From positions 1-5,408 of the forward strand of contig JASHUJ010000090.1 of assembly GCA_030040035.1 (NCBI GenBank): a stretch of 5,408 nt of DNA, read 5' to 3'. The notes under the pieces are model-generated. The model saw nothing but the letters and a program-made list of their open reading frames with translations, made no database searches and had not been told where the DNA came from. The position numbers and the translations under genes were made by a program. This DNA is from Thermoplasmata archaeon. GTDB lineage: Archaea > Thermoplasmatota > Thermoplasmata > Lutacidiplasmatales > UBA184. Of the stretch, positions 1 to 5,215 are shown piece by piece (within the stretch, counting starts at the first letter, position 1; each line of letters opens with the position of its first letter).

Positions 1-423
1 ACCCGACCGACCTTCAAGAACCATCTCTACGACGTCTACGCCCACGACCTGGGCCCCGCCCTCGGGTTCTACCGGGACCTCCTCGGATTCCAGGAGACGT
101 TCCGCGCCCCGAAGGACGGTCCCGCGGAGCACGTCGAACTGGAGCTCGGTCCGCTGAATCTCGGCGTTTCCACCCTCGAGGCGCTCGAGCGCGTACACGG
201 GTTGTCGGGGGGCGGCGGGCCGCCCCGTGGCGAGGTGGTCCTGTGGACGGCCGACGTCGACGCGGCCCACTCCTGGCTCGTGGAGCGGGGTGCCCCCTCG
301 CTCGCGGCTCCCCACGACTTCGCCGGAACACTCCGGGCCGCATGGGTCGCCGACCCCGAGGGGAATCCGGTGCAGATCGTCCGGCGCCGAGGAGCGGGGC
401 CCGCCCCTCCCGCGCGAGGCTAG
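1..423 (+). CDS. VOC-family (glyoxalase/bleomycin-resistance/dioxygenase fold) protein, 5' end cut off
   Basis: The reading frame is open from the first base to the TAG at 421-423, giving 140 visible residues. Two beta-alpha-beta-beta-beta modules typical of the vicinal oxygen chelate fold can be seen: residues about 6-58 (HLYDVYAHD, then the helix ALGFYRDLLGF, then HVELELG and LNLGVS) and about 76-128 (GEVVLWTADVDAAHSWLVERG, then WVADPEGNPVQIV). The ending DPEGNPVQIV corresponds to the common DPDGNxIEL motif, but Gln stands where the usual metal-binding Glu sits, so the metal site may be altered or absent. Since the first module is essentially complete, only a few N-terminal residues are probably missing. 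Members of this fold include lactoylglutathione lyase, extradiol dioxygenases and drug-binding proteins, and nothing here selects one of them. A Gly/Ala/Pro-rich tail of about 10 residues follows the fold. The family call is firm; the substrate is unknown. Confidence 0.85.
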   Translation, partial: TRPTFKNHLYDVYAHDLGPALGFYRDLLGFQETFRAPKDGPAEHVELELGPLNLGVSTLEALERVHGLSGGGGPPRGEVVLWTADVDAAHSWLVERGAPSLAAPHDFAGTLRAAWVADPEGNPVQIVRRRGAGPAPPARG

Positions 424-451
424 CCCCCGTTTCCCTTGGTGAACTTCACGG

Positions 452-466
452 GCGAGGAGGCCTCGC
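452..466 (+). other. GC-rich hairpin between the VOC and hydrolase genes
   Basis: GCGAGG at 452-457 pairs perfectly with CCTCGC at 461-466 around an AGG loop, 28 bases after the VOC stop codon. No T-run follows, so it is not a classical intrinsic terminator. It could be a 3'-end stabilising stem or chance in GC-rich DNA. Confidence 0.3.
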
Positions 467-501
467 GCGCCGAACGAGACCATTGAAAGTCCGGTCTTCC
501 C

Positions 502-509
502 AGGAGGGG
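502..509 (+). promoter_or_regulatory. Strong Shine-Dalgarno site of the alpha/beta-hydrolase gene
   Basis: AGGAGGGG lies at 502-509, with five bases between AGGAGG and the ATG at 513. It fixes the hydrolase start there, although the frame stays open far upstream into the VOC gene. Confidence 0.85.
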
Positions 510-512
510 CAG

Positions 513-1250
513 ATGCGATTCGAGCGTTCGGGGTCGGGCCCGGTCCCGGTCGTGTGCGTCCACGGTTGGGGGTGCGAGGGGAGCCAGTTCCGGGCGATGT
601 CCGCCCTCCTGGGCCCGGGATACGAGATCTATCGACCCGACCTGCCGGGCCACGGCCGTACTCCGCTCGACGGGTTCCGGCCGGGGTTCGAGAGTTACGC
701 CGACGAGATCGTGGGCTTCGTTCGAGCTCGGGAGCTCGATCGTCCCGTCCTCATCGGGCACAGTATGGGCGGCGTCCTGTCGCTGATCGCGGCGAGCACG
801 GGCCGGATCCATCCCCGGGCGGTCGTCAACCTCGACGGCAGCCTTCCGATGTCGGCGGCGACGCTCGAGGGCCAGCGGACGATCCGGGGCTGGCTCGATC
901 TCCCGGACTTCCGCGCTCGGCTCGCGGGCCTCCTGACCGAGTCCTTCTTCGAGCCCGCCGAACGCGACGATCGCTGCCGTGCCATCGTGAACGGGATCTG
1001 CGCGGCGCCGGACGCGGTGCTCCGATTCCTACCGGAGCAGATCGACCGGCTCCGGCCCGAGGTGACGCTGGCGAAGATCGCGGCCCCTACCTTGTACGTG
1101 GGATCCGCGCGACCCCGATTCGACGCCCCGCGGGCCGAGGCGATCGCTCCCGGTCTCCGCTTCGAGCAAATCCCCGATGTCGGACATTTCCTCCCGGTCT
1201 ACGCCCCCGACCGCGTGGCCGTGCGGGTGCGGGCGTTCGTACCGGCGTGA
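513..1250 (+). CDS. Alpha/beta-hydrolase (245 aa)
   Basis: This is a complete alpha/beta-hydrolase fold enzyme, a cytosolic hydrolase of unknown ester, thioester or related substrate. The N-terminal strand leads into HGWG (residues 17-20, oxyanion-hole loop). The nucleophile elbow is GHSMGG (82-87, Ser84), and the catalytic His is His225 in VGHF near the C-terminus. The acid may be Asp204, after the strand APTLYVG in the usual position, or Asp108 in VNLDG after the preceding strand; both look plausible. A helical cap (about 115-180) lies between the strands. The length of 245 aa is normal for a compact family member. The ATG is chosen because of the strong SD just upstream and because HGWG then falls at the usual distance from the N-terminus. 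There is no signal peptide. The gene follows the VOC gene by 89 bases and may be co-transcribed with it. It resembles MenH/BioH/esterase-type proteins in general architecture, but no specific role can be assigned. Confidence 0.92.
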   Translation: MRFERSGSGPVPVVCVHGWGCEGSQFRAMSALLGPGYEIYRPDLPGHGRTPLDGFRPGFESYADEIVGFVRARELDRPVLIGHSMGGVLSLIAASTGRIHPRAVVNLDGSLPMSAATLEGQRTIRGWLDLPDFRARLAGLLTESFFEPAERDDRCRAIVNGICAAPDAVLRFLPEQIDRLRPEVTLAKIAAPTLYVGSARPRFDAPRAEAIAPGLRFEQIPDVGHFLPVYAPDRVAVRVRAFVPA

Positions 1251-1322
1251 GCCCGAAGGTGCCATCCGCCGACGTCGCTCGATTCGCGGGGAATGGGTTG
1301 GGCGAGGACCTCCGCTCGAACT
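1251..1322. other. Convergent intergenic gap with no visible terminator
   Basis: These 72 bases separate the 3' ends of the hydrolase (+) and transporter (-) genes. No T-run or strong stem-loop is seen on either strand, so how the two opposing transcripts stop is not evident from the sequence. Confidence 0.5.
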
Positions 1323-1958
1323 CTAGAACGGGAGTACCTTCTTTCCGGCGTGGTGCTGCGCCGTGATGAACGCGGTCGCCACGTACCAGGCCGCGAAGCC
1401 GCAGATGAACGTGTCGATCCCGGTCGCCTCCCACAGCCCGTTGGACGGAGTGTGCCCCGCGCCGATCATCCCGAAATCGACCGCGAGGAGGACGAACGCG
1501 ATGACCAGCGTCCAGAAGATGAACGCGATGCCCGCGCCGTGATAATGGGAGTTGATCGCGAAGGTGAGCGTGAAGAGGGCCCACACGACCATGAACCAGG
1601 CGATATCGTAAGGCGCGGTCGCGCCGAACGCCTTGTCCCCGGTCAGACCGCTCAAGAACAGCGTGAACGCCCACCAGAAGGCGCCGTACCCGCAGAATGC
1701 CGAGCCGGGGAAGATCTCCCCGCGGCGCAGCATGATGACCCCCGCGATGAACTGCGCGCTGCCCCCGAAGGCGAGGGCCATCGGGAATACCGCGCCGTTG
1801 TCGACCCCCCAGTTGACCCCTTCCGAGGCGATGCCCATCCCCGCGATCATCGTCGTGGTGCCGAAACCGCACAGCCCGACGACCGTCGCGGGCGCCCAGA
1901 ACGGGTCCTTTTTCTCTACCGCCTGACTCGACGAATCTGCCGTGGCAGGACTTGCCAT
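1323..1958 (-). CDS. AceTr (GPR1/FUN34/YaaH) family acetate/succinate-type transporter (211 aa)
   Basis: This is an integral membrane transporter of the family that includes E. coli SatP/YaaH and yeast Ato proteins, which move acetate or succinate with protons or act as anion channels. Six hydrophobic helices are visible at about residues 21-41, 55-77, 81-103, 117-135, 141-162 and 180-200. Family hallmarks are the stretch around residues 65-98 (GGSAQFIAG, RRGEIFPGSAF, GYGAFWW) and the His-bearing segment INSHYHGAG before helix 5. The canonical NPAPLGL motif of helix 1 is diverged: the aligned stretch reads PATVVGL before CGFG, so the Asn and Pro residues are missing, which could change specificity. 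The length is typical of prokaryotic members. The start is placed at the ATG at 1958 because the hydrophilic leader MASPATADSS then precedes helix 1; no SD is visible. The next upstream ATG (1996) is out of frame. The gene is divergent from the downstream cluster and convergent with the hydrolase, so it is its own unit. The family call is firm; the substrate is inferred. Confidence 0.9.
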   Translation of the reverse strand: MASPATADSSSQAVEKKDPFWAPATVVGLCGFGTTTMIAGMGIASEGVNWGVDNGAVFPMALAFGGSAQFIAGVIMLRRGEIFPGSAFCGYGAFWWAFTLFLSGLTGDKAFGATAPYDIAWFMVVWALFTLTFAINSHYHGAGIAFIFWTLVIAFVLLAVDFGMIGAGHTPSNGLWEATGIDTFICGFAAWYVATAFITAQHHAGKKVLPF

Positions 1959-2018
1959 GTGGCAGGGGAACACGGGTTCGGCAGATAATCCGCCATGGTT
2001 TCGACCGTGAGACAGTGT

Positions 2019-2060
2019 CGCTCGATTTTCACATAGTAGAAGTTTACGAGAGCGCGAGCG
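2019..2060 (-). promoter_or_regulatory. A+T-rich promoter island upstream of the transporter, bracketed by an inverted repeat
   Basis: An A+T-rich patch (about 2025-2046) stands out in otherwise very GC-rich DNA, 65-90 bases upstream of the transporter ATG. Read on the - strand it contains TACTATGTGAAAAT, a possible TATA/BRE-like or promoter element. The patch is bracketed by CGCTCG (2019-2024) and its exact complement CGAGCG (2055-2060). The arms could be an operator, or chance in CG-rich sequence. The same island could also serve the + strand gene at 2179. Confidence 0.4.
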
Positions 2061-2069
2061 CCAGCACCT

Positions 2070-2079
2070 GAGATATAGT
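2070..2079 (+). promoter_or_regulatory. TATA-like element upstream of the small coiled-coil gene
   Basis: GAGATATAGT is the only A+T-rich decamer between 2050 and 2200. If it is an archaeal TATA box, transcription would begin about 25 bases downstream, near 2100, leaving a leader of about 80 bases before the GTG at 2179. In that case the inverted repeat at 2086-2114 would sit at the start site as a DNA operator. If transcription starts further upstream, in the 2025-2046 island, that repeat would be part of the RNA. Confidence 0.35.
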
Positions 2080-2085
2080 CCGGGC

Positions 2086-2184
2086 GCTGACCCTCGGGCG
2101 GCTGTGGGGTCAGCCGTCGTCCGCATGGCGCGGACGCGAACTGCAGCACGCTGCCGATGACCCCTGAGGGGCGCGGCAGTGCTG
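2086..2184 (+). promoter_or_regulatory. Structured leader with three hairpins and a possible switch in front of the coiled-coil gene
   Basis: There are three consecutive inverted repeats. Hairpin 1 is GCTGACCC (2086-2093) with GGGTCAGC (2107-2114): 8 bp and a 13-base loop. Hairpin 2 is CGTCCGC (2118-2124) with GCGGACG (2130-2136): 7 bp and a 5-base loop. Hairpin 3 spans 2144-2184: CAGCA/TGCTG (2144-2148, 2180-2184), a CG bulge, CTGCCG/CGGCAG (2151-2156, 2174-2179), an internal loop, then CCCC/GGGG (2161-2164, 2168-2171) around a TGA loop. Hairpin 3 takes in the SD-like GAGGGG (2166-2171) and the GTG start (2179-2181). GGGGTCA (2106-2112) can alternatively pair with TGACCCC (2158-2164), which would open both hairpin 1 and the stem that hides the SD. 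No known riboswitch class is recognised. The pairings are seen directly; the regulatory role is inferred. Confidence 0.45.
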
Positions 2185-2655
2185 GGCTACGTGATTGCCA
2201 AGTCGAGAAAGCGAGGCGCGGAGGAGGAGGACGAGCCGGTCGTCCCCCCGGACCTACGTCGTCGGCTGCGAGCCTGGGTCGATGTCGACGAGGTCGGGCT
2301 GAAGGGATTCTGGATCTGGCTTCGAGCTGTCGTCCCCCTCCTCCCCTCCCCCGACGCCCCGGCGAAGCGGCCGTCGATCGCGTTGGGCTCGCCGCGGGAG
2401 ACGATCCGCCAGCTGGAGCAACGGCTCACGCTCTACGCTCGGGAGCAATCCCGTCTGTCGGTCATCTGCGACCAGGCGGTGCGGGACAACGAGCTGCTCG
2501 TGCGCCGGCTCCGCGCGCTGGAAGCGGCACTCCGCACGCTCGACCTGGGCGGGCACAAGATCGTGATCCCGCCGGACCCGGACGTGGCGGACGCGGCGGA
2601 GCGATATGCCTCGCCGGCCCGGACGAGGACGGTCGGCCCCTCCCGGCCGACGTGA
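2179..2655 (+). CDS. Small coiled-coil protein of unknown function (158 aa)
   Basis: I do not recognise a family. The N-terminus is basic then acidic (AKSRKRGAEEEDE, residues 7-19), followed by a helix RRRLRAW and a short hydrophobic, Trp-rich stretch GFWIWLRAVVPLLP (43-56). That stretch is too short for a confident membrane span but could be a membrane-surface helix. After a Pro-rich linker comes a long heptad-like coiled coil (about 72-120: ETIRQLEQRL, then NELLVRRLRALEAAL), then an extended, low-order C-terminal tail. The frame has the strong G/C third-position bias expected of a real gene. GTG at 2179 is chosen because GAGGGG lies 7-8 bases upstream and an in-frame stop at 2158-2160 bounds the frame. 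GTG at 2191 is an alternative that would drop four residues. Only 21 bases separate it from the membrane protein downstream, so the two form an operon. A scaffold or adaptor on the membrane is possible but is inference. Confidence 0.75.
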   Translation: MLGYVIAKSRKRGAEEEDEPVVPPDLRRRLRAWVDVDEVGLKGFWIWLRAVVPLLPSPDAPAKRPSIALGSPRETIRQLEQRLTLYAREQSRLSVICDQAVRDNELLVRRLRALEAALRTLDLGGHKIVIPPDPDVADAAERYASPARTRTVGPSRPT

Positions 2656-2673
2656 TCTCCCCTCCGGGAGGTT
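2654..2673 (+). promoter_or_regulatory. SD-hiding hairpin overlapping the upstream stop codon
   Basis: CTCCC (2657-2661) pairs with GGGAG (2666-2670) around a CTCC loop. The stem extends outward through U2656-G2671, A2655-U2672 and G2654-U2673 to 8 pairs, two of them G-U. The SD GGGAGG (2666-2671) is entirely inside the stem, and the other side reaches into the TGA stop (2653-2655) of the coiled-coil gene. A ribosome terminating there would open the stem, which suggests translational coupling of the two genes. Confidence 0.45.
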
Positions 2674-2676
2674 TCG

Positions 2677-3300
2677 TTGACGCGGGAACCGCTGGCGGTC
2701 GGCCGCTTCTCCGGGCCGGCGTCCCGGGACCTCGCCTTCGATCTGAGGGGTCTCGTCGCGGCGGATCGCGCCTGGAAGCTGCCGCGCCTCGCCTACGTTC
2801 TCGTGATCCTCGGTTCGTTGGGGGTCGCGCTCCTCGGTCTCTTCGAATCCGGCGGCGGATCCTCCTCTCCGATCGAAGCCTCCTCCGGTACTCGACTCAC
2901 CGATCTTGCGTTGACCGCCGGGATCGTTGCCGTGCTCGGTCTCGGAGTCACCGGGATCCCCCGCCTGCGTCGCGGTGCGTCGGCGCTGACGATCGACAAC
3001 GCCGGCTTGCACCTCGTGTACTCGCCCTCTGCCCACGAGGACATCGGCTGGTCCGATCGACGCGGCTTCGTGCTTCGGGACTTGAGCGCGAGTCCGATGT
3101 TCGTCCGCGGCGACCAAGCGTTCCGGCTCCACCGGGCCAGTTTCTGGGGCCGTCGGACGTTGCTGACGCAGGCCGCGTTCGAGTCGATCCTCCGCGAGGC
3201 AGAGCTCCGCGCCATGGACCGTTCGGAGGAACGGGGAAGCGCGAACCGCTACGGGTACGTCCCGATCACCTATCGTATCCGTCCGAGCGCAGGGTCCTGA
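2677..3300 (+). CDS. Two-helix membrane protein with possible PH-like C-terminal domain (207 aa)
   Basis: No named family is recognised. After a soluble N-terminus of about 35 residues there are two membrane segments, about 37-57 (RLAYVLVILGSLGVALLGLF) and about 74-94 (LTDLALTAGIVAVLGLGVTG). A 16-residue Gly/Ser-rich loop separates them. A soluble C-terminal domain follows (about 100-182): strands LTIDNAGLHLVYS, EDIGWSDRRGFVLRDL and MFVRGDQAFRLHR lead into a closing amphipathic helix (QAAFESILREAELRAM). This order of strands, a DIGW turn and a final helix resembles bacterial PH-like domains such as the YcxB type, but that is a judgement from pattern only. TTG at 2677 is taken as the start because GGGAGG (2666-2671) sits five bases upstream. 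The basic residues after helix 2 (RLRRG) favour a cytoplasmic C-terminal domain. It is probably co-translated with the coiled-coil gene and lies 154 bases before the dynamin-like GTPase gene. Confidence 0.8.
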   Translation: MTREPLAVGRFSGPASRDLAFDLRGLVAADRAWKLPRLAYVLVILGSLGVALLGLFESGGGSSSPIEASSGTRLTDLALTAGIVAVLGLGVTGIPRLRRGASALTIDNAGLHLVYSPSAHEDIGWSDRRGFVLRDLSASPMFVRGDQAFRLHRASFWGRRTLLTQAAFESILREAELRAMDRSEERGSANRYGYVPITYRIRPSAGS

Positions 3301-3339
3301 TCATGCGGCCCGAGGATCCCGGACCCGCTTCCCAGGGCA

Positions 3340-3353
3340 CCGGCGGGCGCCGG
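3340..3353 (+). other. GC hairpin after the membrane protein gene
   Basis: CCGGC (3340-3344) pairs with GCCGG (3349-3353) around a GGGC loop, about 40 bases past the stop codon and just before an A+T-rich island. No T-run follows. It may mark the end of the upstream transcript. Confidence 0.3.
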
Positions 3354-3360
3354 ACGACAG

Positions 3361-3380
3361 CAAACAATATCTAACTTCGA
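3361..3380 (+). promoter_or_regulatory. A+T-rich TATA-like promoter island before the dynamin-like gene
   Basis: CAAACAATATCTAACTTCGA is a conspicuous A+T-rich island in GC-rich DNA. It is centred about 85 bases before the ATG at 3455 and includes a TATA-like AACAATATC. It suggests that the dynamin-like gene and its partner have their own promoter. A start site about 25 bases downstream would leave a leader of about 60 bases. The exact boxes and the transcription machinery are not established. Confidence 0.4.
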
Positions 3381-3443
3381 ACCGAGTGGTGATTCGGCGA
3401 TGGGGCCCGCCGGAACCGCCGCCCTGCGGATGATGGCTCCTAC

Positions 3444-3449
3444 GGTGGA
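3444..3449 (+). promoter_or_regulatory. Shine-Dalgarno-like site of the dynamin-like gene
   Basis: GGTGGA ends five bases before the ATG at 3455 and resembles the GGTG portion of the SD consensus. It supports this start over the out-of-frame ATGs at 3430 and 3433. Confidence 0.5.
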
Positions 3450-3454
3450 CTCCC

Positions 3455-5215
3455 ATGTCGCCCCTCGCCGGCACGGTCGACCCCGTCAGCATCTCGTCGC
3501 CCCTCCACGAGCTGGAGGAGATCGCCGCGGACGCCGGCCTGGATTCGCTCCGGGCGGAGATCCGACGGGCGGACGCTGATCTCGCCCGCGGCGCGCTCAC
3601 GGTGGCCGTTCTCGGCCAGTTCAAGCGCGGGAAATCGACCCTCCTCAATGCGTTCGCTGGCGCGGAGGTGTTTCCGATGGGGATCCTGCCCCAGACCGCG
3701 GTGGCGACCCACTTGGTGCGCGGTCCCGAGGGGGCCCGGGTGGTCGAGCCCGACGGCCGGTCCCGACCGGTGGCGCTCACGGAGATCCCGGACTATGTCA
3801 GCGAGCAGCAGAACCCCGGGAACCGTCGCGCGATCGCCCGGGTCGAGATCTCGATGCCGCTGCCCGATTGGACGGACGGCATCACGTTCGTGGACTCTCC
3901 CGGGATCGGCTCCCCGCACGACGCCAACACCGCGGCCGCTCGGGCGCTGCTCCCGCACGTCGATGCGGCGATCTTTGTCCTGTCCCCGGATCCCTCCATC
4001 ACCGCGGACGAGATCGCGTTCCTCGCCGAGGCGTCCCGCTACGCCGCGCGACTGTTCTTTGTCCTCAACAAAGCCGACCTCGTCCCGGCCGACGACCTCG
4101 CGGAACTCGAGCGCTACCTCCACGGGATCCTGACCCAGCGCTGCGGGTTCCCCTCGATCCGGCTCTATCGGGCGTCGGCGCGGGTCGCGCTCGAAGGCGC
4201 CCGGCAAGGCGATCCCGAGCTCGTACGTCGCTCGGGCATCGCCGACCTGTGGGGCGACCTGCGCGCCTTCGTCGATACCGACCGGACGGAGAGCGTCCGC
4301 GAAGTCCGGGCGAAACGGGTCCGACAGTTCTCGGGACAGCTGCGCGGCCTCATCGATCTCGCCCTGAACGCCGACCAGATGACGCAGGACGAGTTCGACC
4401 GTCGTCTCGCCGCCTTGGACCAGGGGATCCGCGAGATCCGGGTCGAACACCGGGCGACGCAGGCGATGCTCCGGGAGGAAGTCGACGTACTTTCGAGGTC
4501 GATGGCGAGCCGCGCGGGGGAACTCCTCGCGCCCCGGGGACCTTCCCTCGCGGCCGGGCTCGATCGCTACCTCGCCGAGCAGAAGGGCGGATCCGCGTCG
4601 GCGACGGTCCGCCGGTTCGAGGCGGAGCTCCAACGACGGGTAGGGGAGACCGTCGCCGAGGTGCGGTCCTCCCTCGTCGCCACCTGCACGGACGAGATGG
4701 AGCACGTCGCGCGCACGTTCCGGACCCGGCTCGAAGGCTGGCTCTTCGAGCTCGCGACGGTCGTGGCCCGGGAGTACTCGGTCGATCTTCCCGTCCTTTC
4801 CGTCACTGGCCACTTGGCGGACCCCGTGCGCTACACCGATCGCATCGAACGACTGTACGAGGGTACGGTCGCCGGGCAAACCGCACTGCTCCTTCCGTCG
4901 GGCGTGATGCGGCGGCGCTTGCGCGGCCGGTTGTCCACCCTCGTGGCCGACGAGCTCGACGCCCAAGCCGGGCGTCTCTCGAGCGACCTGCGCGATCGCA
5001 TCGACCGGTCGTGGAACGGACTCTCGGCGGACGTGCACGAGCAGCTGGACCAGGTCGTCGCCCGGCTGGAGGGTGCGCTCGCGCTCGGGCGACAACGACG
5101 GGCCGACAGCCGTCAAACCGGCGCGCCCTGGTCGGTCCGGATGGCGGTGCTGCGTCAGCGGGTCGAGCAGATCGAGCGGGGCTCCCTCGCCCCAGCGCTC
5201 GGGAGGAAGGCGTGA
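3455..5215 (+). CDS. Dynamin-family (bacterial dynamin-like protein type) GTPase (586 aa)
   Basis: This is a large GTPase expected to bind and hydrolyse GTP while assembling on membranes. The N-terminal G domain (about 48-280) has every core motif: G1 GQFKRGKS (54-61), a G2 region PQTAVAT with Thr81 as the likely switch residue, G3 DSPG (147-150), G4 NKAD (205-208) and a G5-like RASAR (239-243). The spacing G1-(F)PMGILPQTAVAT is characteristic of Dynamin_N proteins rather than Era- or Ras-like GTPases. Residues about 285-586 are almost wholly helical and charged, as expected for the neck and trunk bundles. A moderately hydrophobic stretch (about 467-485, YEGTVAGQTALLLPSGVM) followed by RRRLRGR lies where a lipid-binding paddle could be; no clear transmembrane span is seen. 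The length is within the range of bacterial dynamin-like proteins. The gene has its own promoter-like island and overlaps the next gene by four bases. In bacteria such proteins act in membrane fusion, phage defence or cytokinesis; its role here is unknown. Confidence 0.93.
   Translation: MSPLAGTVDPVSISSPLHELEEIAADAGLDSLRAEIRRADADLARGALTVAVLGQFKRGKSTLLNAFAGAEVFPMGILPQTAVATHLVRGPEGARVVEPDGRSRPVALTEIPDYVSEQQNPGNRRAIARVEISMPLPDWTDGITFVDSPGIGSPHDANTAAARALLPHVDAAIFVLSPDPSITADEIAFLAEASRYAARLFFVLNKADLVPADDLAELERYLHGILTQRCGFPSIRLYRASARVALEGARQGDPELVRRSGIADLWGDLRAFVDTDRTESVREVRAKRVRQFSGQLRGLIDLALNADQMTQDEFDRRLAALDQGIREIRVEHRATQAMLREEVDVLSRSMASRAGELLAPRGPSLAAGLDRYLAEQKGGSASATVRRFEAELQRRVGETVAEVRSSLVATCTDEMEHVARTFRTRLEGWLFELATVVAREYSVDLPVLSVTGHLADPVRYTDRIERLYEGTVAGQTALLLPSGVMRRRLRGRLSTLVADELDAQAGRLSSDLRDRIDRSWNGLSADVHEQLDQVVARLEGALALGRQRRADSRQTGAPWSVRMAVLRQRVEQIERGSLAPALGRKA
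5202..5206 (+). promoter_or_regulatory. Shine-Dalgarno site of the gene overlapping the dynamin-like gene
   Basis: GGAGG lies five bases before the GTG at 5212, inside the last codons of the dynamin-like gene. It fixes the start of the next gene at the GTGA overlap. CTCCC (5182-5186) could pair with GGGAG (5201-5205) across a 14-base loop. Confidence 0.75.

Noticed and set aside
243..512. An N-terminal extension of the alpha/beta-hydrolase into the VOC gene
   Set aside because: The extension is an out-of-phase reading of the VOC gene. The ATG at 513 has AGGAGGGG in front and gives a normal N-terminus.
1293..1988. A 231-codon + strand frame opposite the transporter gene
   Set aside because: It is a charged low-complexity shadow. 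The - strand product has six membrane helices and clear AceTr family motifs.
1959..2178. A tRNA or known small RNA in the divergent region
   Set aside because: No acceptor stem, T-loop or anticodon-arm pattern is present, and the inverted repeats do not form a cloverleaf. They are better described as a leader or operator.
2254..3132. A 292-codon open frame on the - strand across both membrane-associated genes
   Set aside because: It spans two + strand genes that have SD sites, membrane segments and sensible composition. Its own translation is Arg/Glu/Gly/Pro-rich without hydrophobic core segments.
2157..3374. A 405-codon + strand open frame in another phase, starting with ATG at 2157
   Set aside because: The product is Arg/Pro/Gly/Ala-rich and structureless, and it overlaps the two better supported genes in a different phase.
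3303..3374. A 23-codon ATG frame just after the membrane protein stop
   Set aside because: There is no convincing SD, the composition is Pro/Gly/Arg-rich, and it runs across the GC hairpin and into the A+T-rich island. It reads as intergenic sequence.
3376..3397. TTCGAA palindrome and CCGA/TCGG arms downstream of the TATA-like island
   Set aside because: They are too short (6 bp and 4 bp) to separate from chance, although the position near the expected transcription start would suit an operator.
3440..5116. A 558-codon open frame on the - strand opposite the dynamin-like gene
   Set aside because: It is a by-product of the strong G/C codon bias of the + strand gene. The + strand product has all G1-G5 motifs, while the antisense product is low-complexity Arg/Gly/Glu/Pro-rich with no recognisable domain or start signal.
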